Below, piece by piece: positions 1-8,367 of a DNA stretch of 64,000 bases. The notes under the pieces are model-generated. The model saw only the letters and a program-made list of their open reading frames with translations, had not been told where the DNA came from and made no database searches. Positions within the stretch are counted from its first letter, which is position 1; each line of letters starts with the position of its first letter. This DNA comes from Nonomuraea jabiensis (GTDB taxonomy: Bacteria > Actinomycetota > Actinomycetes > Streptosporangiales > Streptosporangiaceae). A program made the position numbers and the translations under genes. The stretch covers positions 6,956,501 through 7,020,500 of the forward strand of contig NZ_JACHMB010000001.1 of assembly GCF_014204795.1 (NCBI RefSeq), read 5' to 3'.

Positions 1-243
1 GAGCAGCTCGATCTGCAGCAGCCGCTTGACGCGGTCGTACTCCTGCCGCTCCATCCGCTCGGCATACGGATAGTGCTCGCGCCAGGTGTCGACCCGGCTG
101 CCGTCAGGCTGCAGCAGCACAGGGTCGTCATCGTCGCTGTCGTCCACGATCAGGCCCGGTGTCGAATCCAGCAGGCGAACCTGCTCCGCCTCCGGAACGG
201 CAATCCGCTTCACGCCCACCGCCTCGTCGTCTTCGCCTCGCAT
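1..243 (-). CDS. ppk2: Polyphosphate kinase 2 family protein, N-terminal part (runs off the window)
   Basis: Only the first 81 codons are present; the gene continues beyond base 1. The segment DTWREHYPYAERMERQEYD followed by KRLLQIELL matches the N-terminal helical region of PPK2 kinases, just before the P-loop kinase core. These enzymes transfer phosphate between polyphosphate and nucleotides. The first ~45 residues are an acidic, poorly conserved extension containing DDSDDDD. The ATG at 243-241 is chosen because a GGGAGG ribosome site lies about 4 nt upstream on the minus strand. The gene diverges from the glycerate kinase operon. The PPK2 subclass (ADP- or AMP-phosphorylating) cannot be decided because the catalytic core is missing. 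Confidence 0.82.
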   Translation of the reverse strand, partial: MRGEDDEAVGVKRIAVPEAEQVRLLDSTPGLIVDDSDDDDPVLLQPDGSRVDTWREHYPYAERMERQEYDRVKRLLQIELL

Positions 244-353
244 CAGCCTCCCGTACCCACCGAGCCATCAGGGGAACGGTTCGGGGCGATCAGGTGAATG
301 ACGTACAGCGTCACCAGCGGTGCACCGGTGTGGTTCCTTGGAGACACCGATGT

Positions 354-428
354 CAGGATGATGAGTCACGCCTTCCTGCCCGCTCGCACCGGGCAGGAAG
401 GCGTGTCAGAACATTGTTCACCATCCTG
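354..428 (+). promoter_or_regulatory. Structured leader RNA (nested stem-loops) upstream of glycerate kinase
   Basis: Bases 367-382 and 390-405 form a perfect 16-bp inverted repeat around a 7-nt loop. An outer stem, 354-364 with 418-428, pairs over 11 positions with one A.C mismatch. The linker holds GAACATTGTTC (409-419), a small palindrome that competes with the outer stem. No T-run follows, so it is not a plain terminator. The outer stem ends 12 nt before the GTG start at 441. The layout suggests a cis-acting RNA controlling the glxK-allB-alc operon. It matches no riboswitch class I recognise. A DNA operator is the alternative. Confidence 0.5.
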
Positions 429-440
429 TAGGGGTTCGTA

Positions 441-1595
441 GTGGTTCAGCAGGTTCTGGTCGCCCCCGACAAGTTCAAGGGGTCGCTGACGGCGGCCGAG
501 GTGGCCGCCCGGGTCTCGGCCGGGCTCGGCGTGCCCACGGTGGAGCTGCCGGTGGCCGACGGCGGCGACGGCACCGTGGACGCGGCCGTGGCCGGCGGGT
601 TCAGCCGGGTCACGATCGAGGTCACCGGGCCCACCGGCGAGCGGATCTCCGCCTCGTACGCCTGGCAGGACACCGGCGCGACGGCGGTGGTGGAGCTGGC
701 GGAGGCGTCGGGGCTGCGCCGCCTCCCCGGCGGGCACGAGCCGCTGACCGCCACCAGCCACGGCACGGGCGAGCTGATCGCGGACGCCGTGCGCAGGGGC
801 GCCAAGCGCGTGGTCCTGGGGCTGGGCGGGAGCGCCTGCACCGACGGGGGAGCGGGCATGGCGCAGGCGCTCGGCGCGCGCCTGCTGGACGCCGACGGCG
901 AGGACCTCCCCCGGGGCGGGGCCGCGCTGAAGGGGCTCGCCCGGATCGACCTGTCGGGGTTCGTGGACGTCTCCGGCGTGGAGTTCGTGGTGGCCAGCGA
1001 CGTGGACAACCCGCTCCTCGGCCCGCACGGCGCCGCTGCCGTCTACGGGCCCCAGAAGGGCGCCACCCCGGACGACGTCAGGACGCTGGAGGCCGGCCTG
1101 GCCCGGCTGGCCGCCGTCGCCACTGCCACCCACGGGCTGATGGGCGCCGTCGAGCACGACGACACGCCGCGCGCGATGGGCGTGGCGGGCGCGCCCGGAG
1201 CGGGGGCGGCCGGCGGGGTGGGCTTCGCCGCGCTGGCGTTCCTGCACGCCGAGATCCGGCCCGGCATCGGCTACCTGCTCGACCTGCTCGGGTTCGGCGA
1301 GCTGGTCAAGGACGCGCGGCTGGTGATCACGGGCGAGGGGTCGCTGGACGAGCAGTCCCTGCGCGGCAAGGCGCCCGTCGGGGTGGCGCGGGCCGCGGCC
1401 GAGGCGGGCGTCCCCGTGGTGGCCGTCTGCGGGCGCCGCACGCTCACCGACGACGAGCTGCGGGCCGCCGGCATCGAGGCCGCCTACGCCCTCACCGACC
1501 TCGAACCTGACCCCGAGCGCTGCATGGCCGAGGCCGGGCCCCTGCTCGAACGGCTGGCCGCGCGGCTGGCCGCCGTCCATCTCCAAGGGGAGTAG
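441..1595 (+). CDS. glxK: Glycerate kinase (type 1 / GarK-GlxK family)
   Basis: The 384-residue protein begins VVQQVLVAPDKFKGSLTA, the family's APDxFKGSLTA signature. It also has the conserved PVADGGDGT, GLGGSACTDGGAGMA and TGEGSLDEQSLRGKAP segments, and its length is normal for the family. It phosphorylates D-glycerate with ATP in the cytoplasm. Glycerate is produced from glyoxylate, so the enzyme links allantoin breakdown to central metabolism. The GTG start at 441 follows a weak TAGGGG purine stretch and overlaps by one base the stop of a 27-codon reading frame in the structured leader. It is first in a tight operon, and allantoinase starts on the base after its stop codon. Confidence 0.95.
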   Translation: MVQQVLVAPDKFKGSLTAAEVAARVSAGLGVPTVELPVADGGDGTVDAAVAGGFSRVTIEVTGPTGERISASYAWQDTGATAVVELAEASGLRRLPGGHEPLTATSHGTGELIADAVRRGAKRVVLGLGGSACTDGGAGMAQALGARLLDADGEDLPRGGAALKGLARIDLSGFVDVSGVEFVVASDVDNPLLGPHGAAAVYGPQKGATPDDVRTLEAGLARLAAVATATHGLMGAVEHDDTPRAMGVAGAPGAGAAGGVGFAALAFLHAEIRPGIGYLLDLLGFGELVKDARLVITGEGSLDEQSLRGKAPVGVARAAAEAGVPVVAVCGRRTLTDDELRAAGIEAAYALTDLEPDPERCMAEAGPLLERLAARLAAVHLQGE

Positions 1596-2900
1596 ATGAT
1601 CGATCTGGTGATCCGATCCCGCCGTACCGTCACCCCCGAGGGGGAGCGGGCGGCGGCGGTGGCCGTGCGGGGCGAGAAGATCGCGGGCCTGTACGACTAC
1701 GCCGCCCCGCTCGACGCCGCCGAGGACATCGACCTGCGCGACCTGGCCCTGCTCCCCGGCCTGGTCGACACCCACGTGCACGTCAACGAGCCGGGGCGGA
1801 CGCACTGGGAGGGGTTCGCCTCGGCGACCAGGGCGGCCGCCGCCGGAGGCGTCACCACGATCCTCGACATGCCGCTCAACTCCCTGCCGCCCACCGTGAA
1901 CGTGGCCGCCTTCGAGGCCAAGCTGCGGGCCGCCGAGGGGCAGTGCCACGTGGACGTGGGCTTCTGGGGCGGGGCCGTGCCGGGCAACGTCAAGGACCTC
2001 GCGCCCCTGCGCGAGCGCGGGGTCTACGGGTTCAAGTGCTTCATGTCGCCGTCGGGGGTGGAGGAGTTCCCGCCGCTCGGCGACTCCGAGCTGCGGGAGG
2101 CGCTGGCCGAGGTGGCCGCGGTCGGCGGGGTGATGGTGGTGCACGCCGAGGACCCGGCGCTGCTCGGGGAGCCGGGCGGGCCGACGTACCGGGAGTTCCT
2201 GGAGTCGCGGCCGGGGGAGTCGGAGCGCAGCGCCGTCGAGCGGGTGGTGCGGCTCGCGGCGCAGGCAGGCGCCCGGGTGCACATCCTGCACGTCTCCAGC
2301 GCCTCCTGCCTGGAGGTGCTGGAGCCGGCGCAGGCCGAGGGGGTGGCGGTCACGGCGGAGACGTGCCCCCACTACCTGACGCTGGCGGCCGAGCAGGTGC
2401 CCGAGGGGGCGACCGCGTACAAGTGCTGCCCGCCCATCCGCTCCGAGGCCAACCGCGACCTGCTGTGGGACGGGCTGGCCAGGGGGGTGCTGAGCTGCGT
2501 CGTGTCCGACCACTCGCCCTCGCCCGCCGACCTCAAGGTGCCCGACTTCGCCGCCGCCTGGGGCGGCATCGCCTCGCTCCAGCTCGGGCTGCCCGCGGTC
2601 TGGACGGAGGCGTCGCGGAGGGGGTACGGGCTGGGGGACGTGGTGCGCTGGATGTCGGCCAATCCGGCGGCGATGGCCGCCATTTCTGGAAAAGGCGGGA
2701 TAAAGCCGGGTAATGATGCTGATCTGGTGGCATTTGACCCGGCCGCGGACAACCCCGTGGACGCCGCGCGCCTGCACCACAAGAACCCGGTCACCCCGTA
2801 CCACGGCCGCGTGCTCAAGGGCGCCGTACTGACCACGTGGCTGCGCGGGCGGCCCGTGGACGACGTGCCGCACGGACGATTCCTGTTGGGAGAGCAGTAG
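1596..2900 (+). CDS. allB: Allantoinase
   Basis: This 434-residue amidohydrolase opens the allantoin ring to allantoate. Metal ligands are visible: HVHVNEPGR at about residue 60, the carboxylation-prone lysine in GVYGFKCFMSPSG (K147), the histidine in HILHVSSA, and the aspartate in CVVSDHSPSP. GVTTILDMPLNSLPPTV is typical of allantoinases and separates it from dihydroorotase (pyrC in this window) and dihydropyrimidinase. The ATG at 1596 directly follows the glycerate kinase stop, with CAAGGGGAG just upstream as ribosome site, so the genes are translationally coupled. Allantoicase follows two bases after its stop. Confidence 0.95.
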   Translation: MIDLVIRSRRTVTPEGERAAAVAVRGEKIAGLYDYAAPLDAAEDIDLRDLALLPGLVDTHVHVNEPGRTHWEGFASATRAAAAGGVTTILDMPLNSLPPTVNVAAFEAKLRAAEGQCHVDVGFWGGAVPGNVKDLAPLRERGVYGFKCFMSPSGVEEFPPLGDSELREALAEVAAVGGVMVVHAEDPALLGEPGGPTYREFLESRPGESERSAVERVVRLAAQAGARVHILHVSSASCLEVLEPAQAEGVAVTAETCPHYLTLAAEQVPEGATAYKCCPPIRSEANRDLLWDGLARGVLSCVVSDHSPSPADLKVPDFAAAWGGIASLQLGLPAVWTEASRRGYGLGDVVRWMSANPAAMAAISGKGGIKPGNDADLVAFDPAADNPVDAARLHHKNPVTPYHGRVLKGAVLTTWLRGRPVDDVPHGRFLLGEQ

Positions 2901-2902
2901 AT

Positions 2903-3853
2903 TTGCCAGGCTTCAGCACCCTGCCGGACCTCGCCCTGCGCACGCTCGGCGGCTCGGTCGTGGCGGCCAGCGACGAGTCGTTCGCGGAGAAGGAGAGCCT
3001 GATCCGGCCGGGCCGGCCCGGCTTCCAGGCCGAGACGTTCGGGAACAAGGGGCAGGTCTACGACGGGTGGGAGACCCGGCGGCGCCGCTCGCCCGGCCAC
3101 GACTGGGCCCTGGTACGGCTCGGCGTCCCCGGCGTGATCCGCGGCGTGGTGATCGACACGGCCTGGTTCAAGGGCAACTACCCGCCCCACGCCTGCGTCG
3201 AGGCGGCCTCGGTCGAGGGCCACCCCTCCCCGGCCGACCTCGAGGCCGCCGCGTGGACGGAGATCGTGCCCCGGGCCGAGCTCACGGGCGACAGCGAGCA
3301 CCACTTCGCCGTCACCGACGAGCGCCGGTTCACCCACGTACGGCTGAACATCTTCCCCGACGGCGGCGTCGCCCGCCTCCGGGTGCACGGGGAGGCCCGG
3401 CCCGACCTGTCCGTGTACGACGGGCTCGGCCTCGACCTGGCCGCGCTCGCGAACGGCGCCCTGGTCACCGCCTGCTCCAACGAGTTCTACTCGGCCCCCA
3501 ACAACGCCATCGCCCCCGGCCTGGCCCGCCACCAGGCGGAGGGCTGGGAGACCGCCCGCCGCCGCGGCGACGGGAACGACTGGCTCGTCATCCGGCTGGC
3601 CGGGCGCGGGGTGATCAGGCTGGCCGAGATCGACACCACGAACCTGCTGTTCAACGCGCCGGGCGCGGTCTCGCTGACCGGCCTGGACGGCGACCGGGAG
3701 GTGGAGCTGCTCCCGCGGACCCGCCTGCAGCCCGACACCCCGCACCGCTTCCGCCTCGCCCACCCGGAACCGGTCACGCACGTACGGGTGGACATCTACC
3801 CGGACGGCGGCCTCGCCCGCGTCCGCCTCCACGGCCACCTCACCACCCCCTGA
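2903..3853 (+). CDS. alc: Allantoicase
   Basis: The predicted 316-residue protein hydrolyses allantoate to ureidoglycolate and urea. It has the two repeated allantoicase domains: each contains a GWETxRRR motif (about residues 54-61 and again near 213), a W/LxxVxLG-like strand and a THVRxxIxPDGGxARxRxHG segment, so the internal duplication is plain. I place the start at the TTG at 2903, preceded by GGGAGAGCAG at ordinary spacing. An upstream in-frame GTG at 2837 would overlap allB by over 60 nt and adds an Arg-rich, unlike-family extension. Last gene of the allantoin operon. No ureidoglycolate lyase is nearby. Confidence 0.93.
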   Translation: MPGFSTLPDLALRTLGGSVVAASDESFAEKESLIRPGRPGFQAETFGNKGQVYDGWETRRRRSPGHDWALVRLGVPGVIRGVVIDTAWFKGNYPPHACVEAASVEGHPSPADLEAAAWTEIVPRAELTGDSEHHFAVTDERRFTHVRLNIFPDGGVARLRVHGEARPDLSVYDGLGLDLAALANGALVTACSNEFYSAPNNAIAPGLARHQAEGWETARRRGDGNDWLVIRLAGRGVIRLAEIDTTNLLFNAPGAVSLTGLDGDREVELLPRTRLQPDTPHRFRLAHPEPVTHVRVDIYPDGGLARVRLHGHLTTP

Positions 3854-3875
3854 CCACCCCACGCCCGGCCCGCGC

Positions 3876-4043
3876 GGCGTCGCGCCGATCACCGCTTCAC
3901 CGTCCGCGCAGCGGCAGCCCCTCCCCACCGGCGGGGCTTTCGGCGGCGTGCGATCGTCCTCGTCTCCCGAAGGGACCGCAACCCCGACCCAGGGGCGGCG
4001 CTGACGTCGGGGAGGGCGGAGAGGGCGTCGCGCCGATCACCGC
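3876..4043. repeat. Pair of perfect 20-bp direct repeats flanking 128 bp
   Basis: The same 20-base sequence (GGCGTCGCGCCGATCACCGC) occurs at 3876-3895 and 4024-4043 in the gap between the convergent allantoicase and kinase genes. The 128 bases between hold a terminator-like hairpin and no gene. A small non-autonomous insertion or local duplication could explain it. No terminal inverted repeats were seen. Confidence 0.5.
3917..3940 (+). terminator. Possible terminator after the allantoin operon
   Basis: GCCCC at 3917-3921 pairs with GGGGC at 3933-3937, followed by TTT. The inner CCCC/GGGG can extend the stem. It lies about 65 nt after the allantoicase stop in a convergent gap. The T-run is short, so efficiency is uncertain. 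Confidence 0.4.
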
Positions 4044-4054
4044 CCGCGGGGGCC

Positions 4055-5959
4055 TCACTGCCAGAGGACGACCGTGCTCCCCTGCGGCCGCTCGCTGTTC
4101 GGCAACGGCCGCTGGAACTGCACCACTCCGCGGTTGCCCAGCCGCCGCACCGCCACCTTGAACCCCAGGGCCTCCAACTCGGCCTTGGCGTCCTTGACCT
4201 CCTTGCCGATCACCGCAGGCACCAGGGCGAACTGCTGGTCGTCGCGGGCCTCGTCGTCCCTGTCGCCGTTGAGCCAGTCCCAGAAGTCCGTCTGGCACCG
4301 CGCCACCGTCACCATGACCGGCGCGCCCTTGTCCACCTCGGACTTCGCCTTGGGCGTCTGCGCGATGACCGTGCACGGCTCGGCGTCGTCGTCCACCTCG
4401 TTGACCTGCACCTGGAAGCCCAGCCCGCCGAGATACTGGGCGGCCTCGTCCTTGGGCATGCTGTTGACGTCGGGCATCACCAGGCCGGCGCTGACGTAGA
4501 TGTCGATCTTGGCGCCCTCCCGCACCTTCTCGCCGACCTGTGGCGAGGTGCGGATGACCTTGTCGCGCTCGACCTCCTGGTTGGCCAGCCGCTTGACGAC
4601 GCCCACGGTCAGCCCGGCGTCGGCGATCTTGGCCCGGGCCTGGTCGCCGGTCATGCCCTCGGTGTTGGGCACGATGACGCGCTTGGGCCCGAGCGAGGGC
4701 ACCAGCGTGATCGTGGTGCCCTTCTCCACCTCGGTGGTGGCCGCCGGCTCGGTGCTGAGGACCAGGCCCGCGGCCATCTTCTCGCTGTTGACGCCGTCGG
4801 CCTCCTGGACCTTGAAACCGGCCGCGGCGGCGCTGCTCTTGGCCAGCGCCAGGTTCTTGCCGACCAGGTCGGGGACGGTGACCATCTCGGGCTGCGCGAA
4901 GTACCAGCCGGTCAGCCCGACCGCGACCACCATCACCCCGGCGAGCACCACCAGGAACCAGTTGGGCTTGAACCCCGCCCGCCGCCGCGACGGCGGCACC
5001 TCCGTCCGCGGCTGGATCATGGTGTGGGCGGGGGCGGGCTGGGGCATCGAGGTGGCGCCGGAGGCGTTGAAGACCTGCGTCTGGGCGTGGGGGGCCGGCG
5101 GGGTGGTCAGGCGCGGCAGCATCCGGTGCGCGTCGACGGCGGCCACGAGCATCGCGGTCGCGTCGGCGGGGCGCTGGTCCGGCTCGCGGGCCGTCGCCTG
5201 GGCCACCAGCGTGTCGATCAGCGGCGGCACGTCGGGGACGAGCGACGACGGGGCGGGCACGGTGTCGTGGACGTGCCGGTAGGCGACCGACATGGGCGTC
5301 GCGCCGTCGTACGGCTGCTGCCCGGTGACCAGCTCGAACAGCATGATGCCCGCGGCGTAGACGTCGCTGCGCACGTCGGCGGCGCCGGTGGTGACCTGCT
5401 CGGGCGCCATGTAGCCGATCGTGCCGATCATCACGCCGGTGCGGGTCTGGTTGGTGGCCTCGATGGCCCGGGCCAGGCCGAAGTCGACGACCTTGACCCG
5501 GCCGTCGTCGGTCATCAGGACGTTTTCCGGCTTCACGTCGCGGTGGACCATCCCGGCCTGGTGGGCCGCGCCGAGGGCGGCGAGCACCGGGATCATGATC
5601 TCGAGCGCCTCGCGGGCGGGGAGCCTGCCGCGCTCGCGCAGGATGTCGCGCAGCGTCTTGCCGGGCACGTACTCCATCGACAGGTAGACGACGTCGTTGT
5701 CGGTGCCCTGGTCGAAGACGTGCACCACGTTGGGATGGGAGAGGCGGGCAACCGACTTGGCCTCGCCGATGAACCTGCGCACGAACGACGGGTCCTCGGC
5801 CAGCGAGCGGTGCATGACCTTCAGCGCCACCGTCCGGTCCAGGCGGACGTCCAGCGCGAGGTAGACGGTCGCCATACCGCCCCGGGCGATCCGGCTCTCG
5901 ATGCGATAGCGCCCATCGAGGAGCCGCCCGACCAGGGGGTCCGCAGTCGTCGTATCCAC
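4055..5959 (-). CDS. Membrane Ser/Thr protein kinase with four PASTA domains (PknB/Stk1 family)
   Basis: The protein has 634 residues from the GTG at 5959. The kinase domain shows the glycine loop (ARGGMATVY), K47 in VALKV, HRDVKPEN (139-146), DFG (159-161) and APEQ. A single membrane segment follows a Pro-rich linker at about 334-354. Four extracellular PASTA repeats then run to the C-terminus. PASTA kinases sense muropeptides or lipid II and phosphorylate division and cell-wall proteins. In M. tuberculosis the kinase at this position (PknL) lacks PASTA domains, but the neighbours (Rv2175c-like regulator, polyprenyl synthase, metF) correspond. The start is set by a TAAACT box 7 nt upstream, implying a leaderless transcript. 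A 31-residue upstream extension is possible but lacks family similarity. Confidence 0.93.
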   Translation of the reverse strand: MDTTTADPLVGRLLDGRYRIESRIARGGMATVYLALDVRLDRTVALKVMHRSLAEDPSFVRRFIGEAKSVARLSHPNVVHVFDQGTDNDVVYLSMEYVPGKTLRDILRERGRLPAREALEIMIPVLAALGAAHQAGMVHRDVKPENVLMTDDGRVKVVDFGLARAIEATNQTRTGVMIGTIGYMAPEQVTTGAADVRSDVYAAGIMLFELVTGQQPYDGATPMSVAYRHVHDTVPAPSSLVPDVPPLIDTLVAQATAREPDQRPADATAMLVAAVDAHRMLPRLTTPPAPHAQTQVFNASGATSMPQPAPAHTMIQPRTEVPPSRRRAGFKPNWFLVVLAGVMVVAVGLTGWYFAQPEMVTVPDLVGKNLALAKSSAAAAGFKVQEADGVNSEKMAAGLVLSTEPAATTEVEKGTTITLVPSLGPKRVIVPNTEGMTGDQARAKIADAGLTVGVVKRLANQEVERDKVIRTSPQVGEKVREGAKIDIYVSAGLVMPDVNSMPKDEAAQYLGGLGFQVQVNEVDDDAEPCTVIAQTPKAKSEVDKGAPVMVTVARCQTDFWDWLNGDRDDEARDDQQFALVPAVIGKEVKDAKAELEALGFKVAVRRLGNRGVVQFQRPLPNSERPQGSTVVLWQ

Positions 5960-5966
5960 CCCGCTG

Positions 5967-5972
5967 AGTTTA
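5967..5972 (-). promoter_or_regulatory. -10 box for a leaderless kinase transcript
   Basis: TAAACT on the minus strand, with 7 nt between it and the GTG at 5959. Transcription would begin at or next to the start codon. No clear -35 box was seen. Confidence 0.5.
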
Positions 5973-6146
5973 CGGGCGTTTTGCCACTGGGAGGGCCTCG
6001 CCGCCCGAAACCGATGCTGAGACGTTCCCGTTGGAACGTCCCAGCTCCCCACGCGTCACTGGGGTCAGCGAGTCACCGGCACCCGGGCCCGGGAGTCACC
6101 GGCTCTCGGGCCCGGCCCGGCACCCGGGTCCTGCCCGGCGCTCGCG

Positions 6147-6902
6147 TCAGGGGGTCATCGGCGAGGAGGCCTCGGCGTAGCGCCGGCGCGGGATGCGGCC
6201 CGCCAGCCGCGCCAGCCGTCCCGCCTCCACGGCCTGCTTCATGGCGACCGCCATGAGCTCGGGCCGCTGCGCCCTGGTGACCGCCGTGGCCAGCATCACG
6301 GCGGCGCAGCCCAGCTCCATCGCCAGCGCGGCGTCGCTGGCCGTGCCGATGCCCGCGTCGAGCACCACCGGCACGGACACGGCCTCCACGATCAGCTCGA
6401 TGCTGTGCGGGTTGCGGATGCCGAGGCCCGAGCCGATCGGCCCGCCCAGCGGCATGACGGCCGAGCAGCCCGCCTGCTCCAGCCGCCGGGCCAGCGCGGG
6501 GTCGTCCCCGATGTACGGCAGCACCACGAACCCGTCGGCCACCAGTCGCTCGGCCGCGTCGAACGTCTCGATCGGGTCGGGCAGCAGGGTCCGCTCGTCG
6601 GCGATGACCTCGACCTTGATCCAGTTCGTGCCGAGGGCCTCCCTGGCCAGCCGTGCCGTCAGCACGGCCTCGCCCGCCGTGAAGCAGCCCGCCGTGTTGG
6701 GGAGCACCTTGATGTCCCGCTTGCGCAGCACGTCGAGGACCGAGCCGCGGGCGCTCGGGTCGAGCCGCCGGATCGCCACCGTGGTCAGCTCGGTGCCGGA
6801 CGCGGCCAGCGCCTGGTCGAGCACCTCCAGCGAGGGCGCTCCGCCGGTGCCCATGATGAGCCGGGAGGAGAAGCTCTCCCCGGCGATGATCAGATCATCC
6901 AC
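6147..6902 (-). CDS. thiG: Thiazole synthase ThiG
   Basis: This 251-residue TIM-barrel enzyme builds the thiazole phosphate ring of thiamine from deoxyxylulose phosphate, dehydroglycine and ThiS-thiocarboxylate. SRLIMGTGG near the N-terminus, the Schiff-base lysine in TNWIKVEV (K96), MPLGGPIGSGLGI and DAGIGTASDAA are all family signatures. It is last in thiO-thiS-thiG, and its ATG overlaps the thiS stop by 8 nt. The C-terminus GRIPRRRYAEASSP is typical. Expression is predicted to follow the TPP riboswitch upstream of thiO. The 94-bp gap to the kinase start is GC-rich with CCCGGG palindromes that may end the thi transcript, without a T-run. Confidence 0.97.
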   Translation of the reverse strand: MDDLIIAGESFSSRLIMGTGGAPSLEVLDQALAASGTELTTVAIRRLDPSARGSVLDVLRKRDIKVLPNTAGCFTAGEAVLTARLAREALGTNWIKVEVIADERTLLPDPIETFDAAERLVADGFVVLPYIGDDPALARRLEQAGCSAVMPLGGPIGSGLGIRNPHSIELIVEAVSVPVVLDAGIGTASDAALAMELGCAAVMLATAVTRAQRPELMAVAMKQAVEAGRLARLAGRIPRRRYAEASSPMTP

Positions 6903-7095
6903 CTTGCACCGCCGTCAGAACCTCCACCCGGTCACGGTCGCTGAGCGCCGTCGTCTCCCACGAGCTCCGCGTGACCACCTCGTCGTTGACGGCCACGGCC
7001 ACCCCGGTGGTGGCCGTGGTCAATGTGCGTACGGCCTGCGCCACGGTCATGCCGTCGGCCACCTCGTGCGAGGCCCCGTTGATCATCACAATCAT
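6895..7095 (-). CDS. thiS: Sulfur carrier protein ThiS
   Basis: This 66-residue ubiquitin-like protein ends in the diglycine (TAVQGG) that is adenylated and thiocarboxylated before donating sulfur to ThiG. VAVAVNDEVVTRSSWETTAL, followed by a DRVEVL segment, is the usual MoaD/ThiS core. The ATG at 7095 overlaps the thiO stop in an ATGA arrangement. An internal ATG three codons on is less well placed. The ThiS adenylyltransferase (ThiF/MoeB type) is not in this window. Confidence 0.95.
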   Translation of the reverse strand: MIVMINGASHEVADGMTVAQAVRTLTTATTGVAVAVNDEVVTRSSWETTALSDRDRVEVLTAVQGG

Positions 7096-8207
7096 GAAAT
7101 ATCCCGAAACCTTCCGGGCGAGCACATTGCCGCGAGCTCGCCCTCTTCGCCCAGCAGGATGTCCGCCGTGAGCGGCGCCAGGAGCACGCCGCCCCGATGG
7201 TGACCGGTGGCCAGCGCCAGCCCCGGGGTGCCGCTCGGGCCGATGAGCGGCAGGTTGTCCGGCGTGCCCGGCCGCAGCCCGGCCACCACCTCGGAGACCT
7301 CCAGCTCGGTGACGCCCGGCACCAGCTCCCTGGCGTCGCGCAGCAGCTCGTAGAGCCCGCCCGCGGTCACCCTGGTGTCGAAGCCCATCTCCTCCTGTGT
7401 GGCCCCGACCACCAGCTCGCCGTCGCCTCGGGGGACGAGGTAGACCGGCGTGCCGTGCACGGTGCCGCGGACGCACCGGGTGAGCAGCGGCTGCGGGGAA
7501 CGCAAGCGCATGATCTGCCCCTTGACCGGCCGGACCGGCACCTCGGCCAGCCCGGCGCTCCACGCCCCGGCCGCCAGGATCACCCGCTCCGCCCGCAGCT
7601 CGGCCGGCCGGCCGTCGCCGCCGGGCGGCTCCAGGCGTACCCCTGTGACCTGGCCGCCGTCGCGCAGCAGCTCGCCGGCGCGCGCCCGTACGAGCTGGAC
7701 TCCCCGCCGGTCGAGCGCGGCCAGCAGCGCCGCCGTCACGCGGCGCGGGTCCACCCAGGAGTCGCCGGCGGCCAGCAGCCCGCCCCGCACCGAGGGGGCC
7801 AGCATGGGCTCCAGCCGGCGGCACTCGCGGCCGGTCAGCCGCTGGACGGGCAGCTCCAGCCTCTCCAGGTACGCGGCCAGCTCGTCCAGCGCGGCCAGGT
7901 CGTCCGCCGCGAACGCCACGTCGAGCGTCCCCTCGGAGCGCAGGTCCAGGGCCTCGGGCCCGGGCAGCCCCGCGTCGGCGGCCAGCTCGGCGGCGAAGGC
8001 GGGCCAGCGGCGCAGCGACGCCACGCCGAGCCGCAGCAGTGGCACCTCCGTGTAGGTGACCTCGCTGACCGGCGCCAGCATCCCCGCCGCCGCGTGGGAG
8101 GCCCCCGAGGCGGGGGCCGGGTCCACCAGGGTGACGGGCCGCCCTTCGCGGGCCAGCCGCCAGGCCAGGGACAGGCCGACGACCCCGCCGCCCACGATCA
8201 CATCCAT
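7092..8207 (-). CDS. thiO: Glycine oxidase ThiO
   Basis: The protein has 371 residues from the ATG at 8207. It is an FAD-dependent amine oxidase of the DAO family, turning glycine into the imine used by ThiG. The dinucleotide-binding motif MDVIVGGGVVGLSLAW opens the protein. GASHAAAGMLAP, RPVKGQIMRL and a C-terminal GHHRGGVLLAP segment contacting FAD are also visible. The start at 8207 has GGGAG a few bases upstream, which is the 3' edge of the TPP riboswitch. A start 7 codons further out would lie inside the riboswitch. First gene of thiOSG, overlapping thiS by 4 nt. Confidence 0.95.
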   Translation of the reverse strand: MDVIVGGGVVGLSLAWRLAREGRPVTLVDPAPASGASHAAAGMLAPVSEVTYTEVPLLRLGVASLRRWPAFAAELAADAGLPGPEALDLRSEGTLDVAFAADDLAALDELAAYLERLELPVQRLTGRECRRLEPMLAPSVRGGLLAAGDSWVDPRRVTAALLAALDRRGVQLVRARAGELLRDGGQVTGVRLEPPGGDGRPAELRAERVILAAGAWSAGLAEVPVRPVKGQIMRLRSPQPLLTRCVRGTVHGTPVYLVPRGDGELVVGATQEEMGFDTRVTAGGLYELLRDARELVPGVTELEVSEVVAGLRPGTPDNLPLIGPSGTPGLALATGHHRGGVLLAPLTADILLGEEGELAAMCSPGRFRDIS

Positions 8208-8212
8208 CCGCG

Positions 8213-8312
8213 CTCCCTTCGCCGGCATGATCCGGATCAGGTGTCTTGCGGTCGAAGGCCCGATGGCAGCCTTCCTCTCAGCCCGGTCACGGCCGGACTC
8301 CCGCGCGTCTTA
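8213..8312 (-). promoter_or_regulatory. TPP riboswitch (THI element) controlling thiOSG
   Basis: Read on the minus strand it contains the conserved pyrimidine-sensor CTGAGAG and, downstream, ACCTGATCCGGATCATGCC followed by GGCGAAGGGAG. These are the two invariant internal loops of the thiamine-pyrophosphate aptamer. The closing strand runs straight into the thiO ribosome site (GGGAG), with only a few bases before the ATG. Control is therefore probably by hiding the ribosome site when TPP is bound. No separate terminator hairpin fits in the space. Confidence 0.95.
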
Positions 8313-8360
8313 CGCCCCCAGCCTACGGCCTCGCTGCGACGCGCGGACACCGGCCCACGT

Positions 8361-8366
8361 TAGGGT
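8361..8366 (+). promoter_or_regulatory. -10 box of the FAD reductase gene
   Basis: TAGGGT, one base before the ATG at 8368 and 7 nt before the in-frame GTG at 8374. The second spacing fits the leaderless pattern found elsewhere in the window and favours GTG 8374 as the real start. A GACGCG near 8338 is a weak -35 candidate. Confidence 0.45.
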
Positions 8367-8367
8367 C

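Noticed and set aside
409..419. LexA-like GAACATTGTTC before glxK
   Set aside because: The spacer between half-sites is 3, not the required 4, and the flanking TC/GA bases are missing.
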